Positions 18,105 through 27,976 of a stretch of DNA of 64,000 bases are shown here, piece after piece. Under the pieces are notes generated by a model. The model was not told the DNA's origin. It searched no databases and saw only the letters and a program-made list of their open reading frames with translations. The first letter of the stretch is position 1, and each line of letters begins with the position of its first letter. Both the position numbers and the translations under genes were made by a program. This DNA comes from DASWJZ01 sp963814905 (GTDB taxonomy: Bacteria > Pseudomonadota > Alphaproteobacteria > Rhizobiales > Afifellaceae). The DNA lies in contig CAWFEM010000013.1 in NCBI GenBank assembly GCA_963814905.1, positions 186,001 through 250,000 on the forward strand, given 5' to 3'.

Positions 18105-19241
18105 TTAGTGGTTCATGCCCGTTTGTTCCGGAGCCTCGTTCGGCTTGAATATCTCCGGCCGCTCTTCGCCTTCAACAACGAGCTGGCCGATCAGACCGCG
18201 CGCCGCGCGAGACAGTGCGTGGTCGACAAGCAGATAGGTCCCCGGGACCTCCACCTTGAAATCGACCGCCACGGCGCCGCCCGGCGGAACAACCGTCGTC
18301 TGCACGTCGGTCAGCGGCGCGGCCGTCAGCGAACCGAGATTGTAGACGTGGTCGAAGATCTCGCCAATCACGTGGAAGCTCGAGGTCTTGTTCGGGCCAC
18401 CCACGCCGAAGTAGATGCGGACCGTCTCGCCGGTCTTGGCATGCAGCGCGTTGCCCTCGGCGAGCGCGTTCGCAGCGCCGTTGAAGACGTAATATTCCGG
18501 CATCTCGTTCATGAGCTTGTCATAGCTCTCGCTGAGTTCGCCGGTCGTGCCGAACGCCTCGTTCGTATAGATCTCGCCCTGCATGACGTAGAACTCGTGA
18601 TCGACCTTGGGCAGGCCGCCTTCCGGCTCGACCAGGATCAGCCCGTACATGCCGTTCGCGATGTGCTGCGCGGCCATCGGGACGGCACAGTGGTAGACGA
18701 AGAGCCCCGGCTTCATCGCCTTGAAGGCAAAGCCCTTGGTCGCGCCGGGATCCGTCACGGTCGCGACGCCGCCGCCGCCCGGGCCGGTCACCGCGTGAAA
18801 GTCCACGTTGTGCTGCATCCAGCTGTCTTCGTGGTTCTTCAGGCTGACCTCGACCGTATCGCCGACACGCACGCGCACGAACGGACCGGGCACCTGGCCG
18901 TTGAAGGTCCAGTAGCGATAGGTCGTGCCATCTGCGAGCTCACCCATCCGCTCGATCGTCTCAAGTGCGACGCGCACGGTCTCGGGCGCACGATCGCCGA
19001 TCGTCGGGGGCAGATCGGACGGTGAACGCACGATCGAGGCCGGAAGCTCCGCATGCACGGTATGTGCCAGCGGCGCCGCTGTATCCTGCGCCGCAGTCAC
19101 CGCCGCATGCGCCGTGCTCGCCATCAGATGCGAGCGTTCGCCGGTCAGGGCGATGCCCGCCCCCACCGCGAGGCCGACGCTCAGCAGAACGCCAGCAGCC
19201 CCAAGCAGCTTGCGATCGTTTCTGTCGCTGAGCATTTTCAT
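18105..19241 (-). CDS. nirK: copper-containing nitrite reductase NirK
   Basis: Reduces nitrite to nitric oxide in the periplasm during denitrification. It has 378 residues from ATG 19241, which follows GGAAAGGACAAG. A hydrophobic signal segment occupies residues 12-33. All copper ligands are present: type 1 His144, Cys185, His193 and Met198; type 2 His149, His184 and His341; with the catalytic pair Asp147 and His290. Two cupredoxin domains make up the mature chain. A longer TTG start exists at 19265 but lacks a ribosome-binding site. The gene diverges from the NnrR-like regulator with an NnrR/FNR-type palindrome between them. Confidence 0.96.
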   Translation of the reverse strand: MKMLSDRNDRKLLGAAGVLLSVGLAVGAGIALTGERSHLMASTAHAAVTAAQDTAAPLAHTVHAELPASIVRSPSDLPPTIGDRAPETVRVALETIERMGELADGTTYRYWTFNGQVPGPFVRVRVGDTVEVSLKNHEDSWMQHNVDFHAVTGPGGGGVATVTDPGATKGFAFKAMKPGLFVYHCAVPMAAQHIANGMYGLILVEPEGGLPKVDHEFYVMQGEIYTNEAFGTTGELSESYDKLMNEMPEYYVFNGAANALAEGNALHAKTGETVRIYFGVGGPNKTSSFHVIGEIFDHVYNLGSLTAAPLTDVQTTVVPPGGAVAVDFKVEVPGTYLLVDHALSRAARGLIGQLVVEGEERPEIFKPNEAPEQTGMNH

Positions 19242-19297
19242 CGTCTTGTCCTTTCCTTCGAACAAGCCCTATTTACGTGGGCGGTGGCCGACGCTCA

Positions 19298-19311
19298 TTG
19301 CGCGAGCGCAA
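19298..19311. promoter_or_regulatory. NnrR/FNR-type operator
   Basis: The 14-base palindrome TTGCG-CGAG-CGCAA lies 57 bases upstream of the nirK start and 63 bases upstream of the divergent regulator start. It has the form of the Crp/Fnr-family boxes (TTGCG-N4-CGCAA) that control nitrite and NO reductase genes. It is the likely binding site of the protein encoded at 19374, which would activate nirK when NO or nitrite is present and oxygen is low. The assignment rests on pattern and position only. Confidence 0.78.
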
Positions 19312-19373
19312 ACAAAGATGACTTTTTCCCTCCGTAATTGTACGGATGCGCTCGAGCGTCAGGAGATTGGGGA

Positions 19374-20072
19374 ATGCCGGCACCGGACCCATCCCTGGTC
19401 AGGGATTTGGCCCTCTTCAAGAACCTCGCGGACGACGAACTGCGCGCCGTCCTGGACGCGGCGCAGACTCGGCGGATACCCAGGAAGACCCCTGTCTTCG
19501 AACAGGGCCAGACGGCCACCGAGTTCTTCGTGCTGCTGCACGGTCACCTGAAGGTTGTGCAGACCACCGCCGACGGCCAGCAGATCATCGTGCGCATTGT
19601 CGAGCCCGGCGAGCTTTATGGCGTCGCCGTCGCGCTCGGGCGATCCGATTATCCCGGAACTGCCGTGGCAATGGAGGAGAGCATCACGCTCGTCTGGCCG
19701 TCGTCGGCGTGGGCGGGCCTTGTAGAGCGCGCGCCGGCGCTCGCGGTCAATGCGCTGCGGACGATCGGGCAGCGCATCCAGGAGGCGCATACGCGGATCC
19801 GCGAGTTCTCCACCGAGGAAGTAGAGCGCCGCGTCGCGCACCTCCTGCTTCGCATCGTCAAGGTATCCGGCCGCAAGCCCGACGAGGAGGCGGAGGTGGC
19901 CTTTCCGATCACGCGCCAGGACGTGGCCGAGATGACCGGCACCACGCTCTACACGGTAAGCCGCGTATTGTCGGTCTGGGAGCAGCAGGGCCTCGTCGGC
20001 GGCGGCCGAGAGAGGATCGCCGTCAAGAAGCCGGCCAAGCTGAGGGAGATCGCGGAACGCGGTGCGGAGTGA
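19374..20072 (+). CDS. nnrR: Crp/Fnr-family regulator, NnrR/DNR-like
   Basis: A 232-residue cyclic-nucleotide-type sensor (residues about 10-130), dimer helix, and winged helix-turn-helix (ITRQDVAEMTGTTLYTVSRVLSVWEQQG) with the E-xx-SR recognition pattern of FNR relatives. It has no cysteines, so it cannot hold the FNR iron-sulfur cluster; this fits the NO-responsive NnrR/DNR/Nnr group. ATG 19374 follows AGGAGATTGGGGA, a strong site; the 19338 start is not preferred. It is divergent from nirK with the palindrome at 19298 between them, pointing to control of nirK-nnrS. Confidence 0.88.
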   Translation: MPAPDPSLVRDLALFKNLADDELRAVLDAAQTRRIPRKTPVFEQGQTATEFFVLLHGHLKVVQTTADGQQIIVRIVEPGELYGVAVALGRSDYPGTAVAMEESITLVWPSSAWAGLVERAPALAVNALRTIGQRIQEAHTRIREFSTEEVERRVAHLLLRIVKVSGRKPDEEAEVAFPITRQDVAEMTGTTLYTVSRVLSVWEQQGLVGGGRERIAVKKPAKLREIAERGAE

Positions 20073-20074
20073 GC

Positions 20075-21007
20075 CTATTCCTTCACCGCGCCGGTCATCG
20101 AAGAAACGTAGTGCTCGACGAAGAAGGAATAGAGGATCGCGACCGGAAGCGAGCCCATCAGCGCACCGGCCATGAGCGAGCCCCAATGGTAGACGTCGCC
20201 TTCCACCAGCTCCGTCAGCACGCCGACCGGCACCGTCTTGTTCTCTGTGGAGGAGATGAAGGTCAGCGCGTAGATGAACTCGTTCCACGAGAGCGTGAAG
20301 GCGAAGATGCCGGCGGAGATCAGTCCCGGTACGGAAAGCGGCAGGAGGATGCGCACGAGGATCTGCAGGCGCGAGGCGCCGTCCATCAGCGCGCATTCCT
20401 CAAGCTCGTAGGGGATGGAGCGGAAGTAGCCCATCAGGAGCCAGGTGCAGAACGGGATCAGAAACGTCGGATAGGTCAGGATCAGCGCGAGGGGCGAATC
20501 GAAGAGCCCGTATCTGAAGACCATCGTGGCGAGCGGAATGAACAGGATCGAGGGCGGCACGAGGTAGGCGAGGAAGATCACCATGCCGGTGGTGCGCGCG
20601 CCGGCGAAGCGGATGCGTTCGATCGCATAGGCGGCGCAGACGGCGCAGAAGAGCGAAATGAACGTCGCCGTGACCGAGATCAGCATGGTGTTCCACAGCC
20701 ACTGCGGATAATCGGTGTCGAAGAAGAGCTTCTTGACGTGGGCGAGCGTCGGGTTGGTCACCCAGTAGGGGCTGAAGGTCCTGAAGTCGTAGAGCTCCGC
20801 GTTGGATTTGAAGGTGGTGATCGCCATCCAATAGAACGGGAAGAGCAGCACGAAGAGGAAGACGCCGAGCGGCAGATAGAGGGTGACGATCCGGCGCGGG
20901 ATCGATTCCAGATAGTCCATGCCACCGGAATCGTCCGGCTTCTTGCGGCGCCAGGAAAGCTCGCGGGCCTCCACCTCGTCGCGGGCGTCTTCAAGGGTGA
21001 CGCTCAT
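20075..21007 (-). CDS. carbohydrate ABC transporter permease (MalG/UgpE type)
   Basis: The second inner-membrane subunit of a CUT1-family sugar importer, 310 residues with six helices. The EAA loop, which contacts the ATPase, reads YELEECALMDGASRLQILVRILLPLS (about residues 200-225). ATG 21007 is preceded by AAGGAGCCGGCG; an upstream in-frame start at 21073 overlaps the preceding permease. It is the last gene of the operon ATPase - binding protein - permease - permease and ends two bases from the regulator gene on the other strand. Confidence 0.93.
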   Translation of the reverse strand: MSVTLEDARDEVEARELSWRRKKPDDSGGMDYLESIPRRIVTLYLPLGVFLFVLLFPFYWMAITTFKSNAELYDFRTFSPYWVTNPTLAHVKKLFFDTDYPQWLWNTMLISVTATFISLFCAVCAAYAIERIRFAGARTTGMVIFLAYLVPPSILFIPLATMVFRYGLFDSPLALILTYPTFLIPFCTWLLMGYFRSIPYELEECALMDGASRLQILVRILLPLSVPGLISAGIFAFTLSWNEFIYALTFISSTENKTVPVGVLTELVEGDVYHWGSLMAGALMGSLPVAILYSFFVEHYVSSMTGAVKE

Positions 21008-21029
21008 CGCCGGCTCCTTCGCGCGCGCA

Positions 21030-21986
21030 TCAGTCGCCTCCACCCTGCTGCCAGCGGCGCCGCTGCAGGCCAAAATAGCTGAACAGAATCGCGCCGAGCA
21101 GGAACGGGATCATGGCGACCGCGATCGCGGCCCCGGTGCCGAGGTCGCCGCCGGGAATGGCGCGCTGGAAGGAAAGCGTCGCCATCAGATGCGTGGCGTT
21201 GAGCGGCCCGCCGCGCGTGATCACGTAGATGAGCTGGAAGTCGGTGAAAGTGAACAGCACCGAGAAGGTCATCACCACCGCGATGATCGGCGTCAGCATC
21301 GGAAAGGTCACGTAGCGGAAGCGCTGCCAGCCGGACGCGCCGTCGATCACCGCCGCCTCGTAGAGCGACTGCGGAATGGTCTGCAGGCCGGCGAGCAGCG
21401 TGATCGCAACGAACGGAATGCCGCGCCAGATGTTCGCCGCAATGACGCTGGCGCGGGCATTGTTCGGATCGCCGAGAAAGTTGATGTACTGATCGATCAG
21501 ACCGAGGCGCTCAAGCGTCCAGGAGATGATCGAGAACTGGCTGTCGTAGATCCACCAGAACGCGATCGCGGACAGTACGGTCGGCACGATCCAGGGGAGC
21601 AGCACGATGGCGCGCAGAAGCGCCTTGAACGGCAGGCGGCGATTGAGAAGCAGCGCGAGCCACAGGCCGAGCGCGAACTTCCCGATCGAAGCGACGATCG
21701 TGTAGAGGAAGGTGTTGTAGACCGACAGCCAGAAGACGCTGTCGTCCCAAAGGTACTCGAAATTCTCCAGGCCGATGAAGACCCCGGCGCGCCCGATGCG
21801 CGTGTCGGTCATCGACAGCCAGACGCCGAGGCCGAGCGGATAGGCAAGGAAGACGATCAGGATCGCCGCCGCCGGCACCATGAACCAGAACCCGGCGAAG
21901 TTCCGGCTGGCGATCAGACGCGTCAAGAAAGTCCGCTCCCCCACATAGGGGGCCGGGATCGCCTGGCTCTCGACGGCCACGGTCAT
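21030..21986 (-). CDS. sugar ABC transporter permease (MalF/UgpA type)
   Basis: The first inner-membrane subunit of the CUT1 importer, 318 residues, with six helices after a short cytoplasmic leader. The EAA motif is YEAAVIDGASGWQRFRYVTFPML (about residues 207-229). It lies 22 bases upstream of the partner permease and 64 bases downstream of the binding-protein gene. The substrate cannot be read from the sequence. Confidence 0.93.
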   Translation of the reverse strand: MTVAVESQAIPAPYVGERTFLTRLIASRNFAGFWFMVPAAAILIVFLAYPLGLGVWLSMTDTRIGRAGVFIGLENFEYLWDDSVFWLSVYNTFLYTIVASIGKFALGLWLALLLNRRLPFKALLRAIVLLPWIVPTVLSAIAFWWIYDSQFSIISWTLERLGLIDQYINFLGDPNNARASVIAANIWRGIPFVAITLLAGLQTIPQSLYEAAVIDGASGWQRFRYVTFPMLTPIIAVVMTFSVLFTFTDFQLIYVITRGGPLNATHLMATLSFQRAIPGGDLGTGAAIAVAMIPFLLGAILFSYFGLQRRRWQQGGGD

Positions 21987-22050
21987 TGCTCCTCGGTAGA
22001 GGTGAGCGCTCGCGGGCGTCGCCCATCAGGGCGGCGCCCGCGAGATTCCA

Positions 22051-23370
22051 TCAGACGCGATAGAAGCGGTTAGAGCGTTTCTCCGCGCGCTCCGCGGCTT
22101 CCTGCGCGCTCATGTCGCCGGCGCAGACCTGCGCGAACATATCGATGACGATGTAGTCCGCCATCGCCGCCGCCGACGAATAGCCGAGCTGCCCGGAATA
22201 ACCGTTATAGAGCATGTTCTTCACGCAATCGCGGTAAGGCACCGCCTTCGGATCGTCGTGCCACACGGCGTTGTCCTTGTAGGCGTCGACCGGATGCGAG
22301 ACGTAGCCGAGCGAGGCGTTCTGCCAGGCTTCGTATTGCGGCTTCTCGAACATGAAGCGGAGATATTCCTTCGCCGCGTTCGGATACTTCGAGTACTTGA
22401 ACAGCATCGCCTGCGTGAAGAGATGCAGCTCCGTCGGATGCCCGACCGGGCCGATCGGCAGGTTGACGTGCTGGATGTCCTCCGCCAGCGCGTGCACCTT
22501 CGGGTCGTCGGACTTCAAGGCGGCGTAATAGATCGAGATGCCGTTATTGGTGGCGCCAAGCTCGCCGGCGAGGAACGCCTTGTTGTTGTTGGAATCGAGC
22601 CAGGAGAGCGTGCCAGGGATGAAATACTGGTAGAGCTCCTTGACGTATTCCAGCGCGGCGATCGTCTCGGGGCTGTTGATGACGACATTGTTGTCGTCGT
22701 CCACCATCTTGCCGCCGAAGCCCCACAGAAGCGTGTGCGCCCAGCTGTTGCCATCGCCGACCGCATGGCCGAGGGCCATGCCCATCGGGTGGCCGTTGGC
22801 GTGCAGTTTCTTGGCGCATTCCAGCACGCCGGCGGTGTCGTTCGGGAAGGTGTCGTAGCCAGCCTCGTTCACCCAGGACTTGCGGTAGACCATGCACGCC
22901 CCGGCGGCGCCGAACGGCAGGCCGATCCACTCGCCGTCCTTCATGCCGTAGCGCTGCGGCGCATCGTACCAGCCGCCGTATTTGCCGCCCAGATATTCGG
23001 CAAGGTCGGTTACCGGAACGAGCTTGTCGGGATATTGATGCGGGTCGTCGAACCAGCCGAAGATGACGTCAGGCCCGGAACCGACATTCGCCGCGACAGC
23101 CGCTTTCGGCCGGATGTCTTCCCAGGATTCCGCCTCAATCTTGACCGGCACGCCGGTCACCTCGGTGAACTTCGCCGTGTTGGCGTTCCACAGGTCCTCG
23201 TCGCCCTGCACGAATTTCGACCAGCGCAGCACGCGAAGCTGGGCGCCGTCCTCCGGCGTGAAGCTCATGTCCTGCGCGTGGGCAGGCGTGCCGCGCAGAA
23301 GCCGCGCGCCGGCCGCGCCTACGGCGAGCCCGGCACTTGTACGCAGAAGATCGCGTCTTGAAATTCCCAT
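22051..23370 (-). CDS. ABC transporter sugar-binding protein (family 1), Tat-exported
   Basis: The periplasmic solute receptor of the importer. It has 439 residues from the second of two adjacent ATGs, better spaced behind AGGGAGGAA. The signal peptide begins ISRRDLLRTSAG, a twin-arginine motif, and ends near AHAQ, so the protein is probably folded in the cytosol before export. The mature part shows the family 1 pattern: LRVLRWS, GSGPDVIFGWFDDPHQYPD, then LPFGAAGACMVYRKSWVNEAG. The ligand is probably a sugar, polyol or glycoside. It is second in the operon after the ATPase gene. Confidence 0.92.
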   Translation of the reverse strand: MGISRRDLLRTSAGLAVGAAGARLLRGTPAHAQDMSFTPEDGAQLRVLRWSKFVQGDEDLWNANTAKFTEVTGVPVKIEAESWEDIRPKAAVAANVGSGPDVIFGWFDDPHQYPDKLVPVTDLAEYLGGKYGGWYDAPQRYGMKDGEWIGLPFGAAGACMVYRKSWVNEAGYDTFPNDTAGVLECAKKLHANGHPMGMALGHAVGDGNSWAHTLLWGFGGKMVDDDNNVVINSPETIAALEYVKELYQYFIPGTLSWLDSNNNKAFLAGELGATNNGISIYYAALKSDDPKVHALAEDIQHVNLPIGPVGHPTELHLFTQAMLFKYSKYPNAAKEYLRFMFEKPQYEAWQNASLGYVSHPVDAYKDNAVWHDDPKAVPYRDCVKNMLYNGYSGQLGYSSAAAMADYIVIDMFAQVCAGDMSAQEAAERAEKRSNRFYRV

Positions 23371-23446
23371 CATTTCCTCCCTGCTTTTGCTGTCGCGGAT
23401 CGTTTGCCGAACCGCTTCTTCCTCGGTCTCTCGCGGACCGTAGAAA

Positions 23447-24508
<1,062 letters not shown>

Positions 24509-24720
24509 TCCTCTTGTTCCCCACGTATCCTTGCGCATCCGCGCGTTGGTATCCGGGCAATTGTCGCCGTTCGCCGAATGATTGCATGGCCGAATCTGTC
24601 TGCCAACCGGAAACCCTTGGGGCGCTGATACAATCTTGCAGGGGCGCCTTCTTTTCGGTTCGGCTGCGGGGCGATCTTGCGATAAAAGACGCCCACGCAA
24701 TGCCGTAGGAACAATACGCC

Positions 24721-27120
24721 ATGCCGATCCCGTCCGACCGCCTGAGCCTCATCGCCGAGGTTGAGCGCAAGGTGCTCTGGCTCGCGACCTGGATGATCCA
24801 CAACGCCAATCACCTTCGCGACAATGGCGACGGCGTGAAGGTCGGCGGGCACCAGGCCTCCTCCGCCTCGCTCGCCACGATCATGACGGCGCTCTATTTC
24901 GCGGTGCTCCGGCCGGAGGACCGTGTCGCGGTGAAGCCGCATGCGAGCCCGGTCTTCCATGCCATCCAGTACCTGCTCGGCCGCCAGTCCCGCGAGAAGC
25001 TTGAGGATTTCCGCGCTTTCGGCGGCGCGCAGTCCTATCCCTCGCGCACCAAGGATGCCGACGACGTCGATTTCTCCACCGGCTCGGTCGGCCTCGGCGT
25101 GGCGCAGACCATCTTCGCGAGCCTCGTCCAGGACTACGTGAAGGCGCATGGCTGGGCGGGCGAGCGCTCCGCGGGACGCATGATCGCGCTCGTCGGCGAC
25201 GCGGAGCTCGACGAGGGCAACGTCTTCGAGGCGCTTTTCGAAGGATGGAAGAAGGGGCTGCGAAACACCTGGTGGGTGATCGACTACAACCGCCAGAGCC
25301 TCGATGCGGTGGTGAGCGAGGGGCTCTACGAGCGCTTCGTCGAGATCTTCCGCTCGCTCGGCTGGGAGGTGGTCGTCCTGAAATACGGCCGGCTGCTTGA
25401 AGCGGCCTTCGCGGAGCCCGGCGGCGCGGCGTTGCGCGACTGGATCGACACCTGTCCGAACACCGAATATTCCGGTCTCGTCTTCCAGGGCGGCGCGGCC
25501 TGGCGGCGGCGGCTTGAAGCGGATATCGGCGACAAGCCCGGCGTCGCGGCGCTCCTGAAATCGCGCGACGACGACGAGCTCGCGCGGCTGATGACTAATC
25601 TCGCGGGGCACGATCTCGCCACGCTGATCGAGGCCTTCGAGAGCATCGACCACGAAAGGCCGGTGTGCTTCCTCGCCTATACGGTCAAGGGATTCGGCCT
25701 GCCGCTCGCCGGCCACAAGGACAACCATGCCGGCCTCATGACCGAGGCGCAGATGGAGACCTTCCGGCAGGCGATGAACATCCGCCCCGGCCACGAATGG
25801 GACGCCTTCGAAGGGCTCGGCGTCGATTCCGGCGACATCCGCGCCTTCCTCGACGGCGTCGCCTTCGGCAAAGACGGCGCCCGCCGTTTCACCTCCGCCC
25901 ACGTGGAAACGCCGGTCACACTCGCCGCGCCGGCGCAGCCGATCGCCTCCACGCAGCAGGGGTTCGGCCAGATCCTGAACGAGATCGCACGCAGCGGTTC
26001 GGCACTCGCGGAGCGCATCGTCACGACCTCGCCGGACGTCACCGTCTCCACCAACCTCGGACCGTGGGTGAACCGGCGCGGGATATTCGGCCGCGAGGCG
26101 ATCGCCGACGTCTTCAAGAAGGAGCGCATCCCCTCCACCTTTGCGTGGGAGGTCTCGCCGCAGGGCCAGCATTTCGAGCTCGGCATCGCGGAGAACAATC
26201 TCTTCCTGCTTCTCTCCGCGCTCGGGCTCTCGCATTCGCTCTTCGGCGAGCGGCTATTTCCCGTCGGCACGCTCTACGATCCCTTCATCGCGCGCGGGCT
26301 CGACGCGCTGAATTACGCCACCTACCAGGACGCCCGCTTCATCCTGGCGGCCACGCCTTCAGGGGTGAGCCTCGCGCCGGAGGGCGGCGCGCACCAGTCG
26401 ATCGGCACGCCGCTGATCGGCATAAGCCAGGACGGCATCGCCGCTTTCGAGCCGGCTTTCGTGGACGAGCTTGCCACGATCCTCACCTGGTCGTTCGACT
26501 ATATGCAGCGCGACGGCGAGGGCCAGCCCGACGAGCGCAACTGGCTGCGCGACGAGACCGGCGGCTCCGTCTATCTCCGACTTTCCACGCGTCCGCTCGA
26601 GCAGCCGTCACGCACGCTCGATGCGGAGCTGAAGCGCGCCATCGTCGACGGCGCCTACTGGCTGCGCGAGCCCGGGCCGAGCCCGGAGATCGTGGTTGCC
26701 TATCAGGGAACCGTCGCGCCGGAGGCGATCGCCGCGATCGGGCTGATGGCGGAGGACCGGCGCGATGTCGGGCTCCTCGCGATCACCTCCGCCGACCGGC
26801 TCAATGCCGGCTGGACGGCGGCGCAGCGGCAGCGCGAGCGCGGGCTCGTGCATGCGCAAAGCCATATCGAGCGGCTGCTTGCGTCCCTGCCGCGAAGCAC
26901 GGCGCTTATCACCGTCATCGACGGGCATCCGGCAACGCTCGGCTGGCTCGGCGCGGTGCACGGCCACCGCACGCGCGCGCTCGGCGTGGAGCATTTCGGC
27001 CAGTCGGGATCGGTCGGCGACCTCTATCGCCATTACGGCATCGACGCGGACGGCATCCTCGCCGCGGCGGAGACCATCGCCGCCGGCAAGCCGATCCGGC
27101 ACTTGAGGATGCTCGCCTGA
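24721..27120 (+). CDS. thiamine-diphosphate enzyme of the AceE/transketolase superfamily
   Basis: A 799-residue protein arranged like the homodimeric pyruvate dehydrogenase E1 (AceE) and transketolases. The ThDP/Mg motif is GDAELDEGN...N (about residues 158-194, with VIDYNRQSLD). The early His-rich segment is KPHASPVFHAIQYLLG, and the pyrimidine domain carries ELGIAENNLFLLLSALG with the activating Glu. It is shorter than E. coli AceE (about 890) and longer than transketolase (about 660). No E2 or E3 gene is near. It diverges from the sugar importer, so it may act on the imported sugar's products, but the true reaction is uncertain. Confidence 0.85.
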   Translation: MPIPSDRLSLIAEVERKVLWLATWMIHNANHLRDNGDGVKVGGHQASSASLATIMTALYFAVLRPEDRVAVKPHASPVFHAIQYLLGRQSREKLEDFRAFGGAQSYPSRTKDADDVDFSTGSVGLGVAQTIFASLVQDYVKAHGWAGERSAGRMIALVGDAELDEGNVFEALFEGWKKGLRNTWWVIDYNRQSLDAVVSEGLYERFVEIFRSLGWEVVVLKYGRLLEAAFAEPGGAALRDWIDTCPNTEYSGLVFQGGAAWRRRLEADIGDKPGVAALLKSRDDDELARLMTNLAGHDLATLIEAFESIDHERPVCFLAYTVKGFGLPLAGHKDNHAGLMTEAQMETFRQAMNIRPGHEWDAFEGLGVDSGDIRAFLDGVAFGKDGARRFTSAHVETPVTLAAPAQPIASTQQGFGQILNEIARSGSALAERIVTTSPDVTVSTNLGPWVNRRGIFGREAIADVFKKERIPSTFAWEVSPQGQHFELGIAENNLFLLLSALGLSHSLFGERLFPVGTLYDPFIARGLDALNYATYQDARFILAATPSGVSLAPEGGAHQSIGTPLIGISQDGIAAFEPAFVDELATILTWSFDYMQRDGEGQPDERNWLRDETGGSVYLRLSTRPLEQPSRTLDAELKRAIVDGAYWLREPGPSPEIVVAYQGTVAPEAIAAIGLMAEDRRDVGLLAITSADRLNAGWTAAQRQRERGLVHAQSHIERLLASLPRSTALITVIDGHPATLGWLGAVHGHRTRALGVEHFGQSGSVGDLYRHYGIDADGILAAAETIAAGKPIRHLRMLA

Positions 27121-27126
27121 GCTTGG

Positions 27127-27819
27127 TTAGGCGGGCGCGCCGGCTCCCGCGACTGAGATCACGATGGCGGCGAAGTGCGTCGCGGCTGCGGCGACGACGA
27201 AGCCGTGCCAGATCGCCCGCTGGAACGGCAGCCGCTCCCACATGTGGAAGATGACGCCGCCCGTATAGAGCACGCCGCCGACGGCGAGAAGCACGAGCGC
27301 CGGCGTGTCGAGCGCGCCGATGAGCGGCGGCAACGCCACGATCCCGATCCAGCCGAGCGCCAGATAGAACCCGAGCGAGACACGGTCGAAGAGATCGCCA
27401 TGAAAGAGTCGCAGGAGCACCCCGGTGACGGCGACCGCCCAGACGACGCTGGTGAAGCTCCAGCTCCACGCCCCCGTCAGGTCGATCACGGTAAACGGCG
27501 TGTAGGTCCCGGCGATCATCAGGAAAATCGCGGAGTGGTCGAGGCGTTTCAGCCATTCCTTGTGGCGGCCGAAGCGGCCGAGATTGTAGGCGAAGGAACA
27601 GCCGAGCATGGCGAGCAGCCCGGCCGAATAGATGCAGACCGCGGCGACGTCGCCCGCGGGTGCGCCGTGGCGCGCGGCGATCATCAGAAGCGCGACCGCG
27701 CCGATCAGCCCGCAGACGATGGCAACGCCGTGAACGGCGCCGTCGACGCCGATCTCCCAGCGGTGGAAGCGCCGCCTGACCGCCTCGGCGGAGAACTCAA
27801 GCGCCTCGCGTGCTGTCAT
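27127..27819 (-). CDS. hemolysin III / PAQR-family membrane protein
   Basis: A 230-residue seven-helix membrane protein. The metal-site motifs of the family are visible: LDHSAIFLMIAGTYTPF (about residues 92-108), and near the end HMWERLPFQRAIWHGFVV followed by AAATHFAAI. These His residues bind zinc in PAQR/YqfA-like proteins. The name hemolysin III is historical; a membrane-homeostasis or hydrolase role is more likely. It sits tail to tail with the ThDP enzyme. The upstream gap 27820-27976 shows no feature. Confidence 0.9.
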   Translation of the reverse strand: MTAREALEFSAEAVRRRFHRWEIGVDGAVHGVAIVCGLIGAVALLMIAARHGAPAGDVAAVCIYSAGLLAMLGCSFAYNLGRFGRHKEWLKRLDHSAIFLMIAGTYTPFTVIDLTGAWSWSFTSVVWAVAVTGVLLRLFHGDLFDRVSLGFYLALGWIGIVALPPLIGALDTPALVLLAVGGVLYTGGVIFHMWERLPFQRAIWHGFVVAAAATHFAAIVISVAGAGAPA

Positions 27820-27976
27820 CGGCTGACGATCTTCATGGTCTGCGCTCCGTTCCCGGCAAGACGCCCTCGCGACGGAACGATTGTCGCAAGAACCGTACCT
27901 GAACGCACCTCTATCGCGCCATCATGACGGAAAACTGGTTTCCGATCCGAAAATTCGCCTTCCAGGCGCGCGTTCA

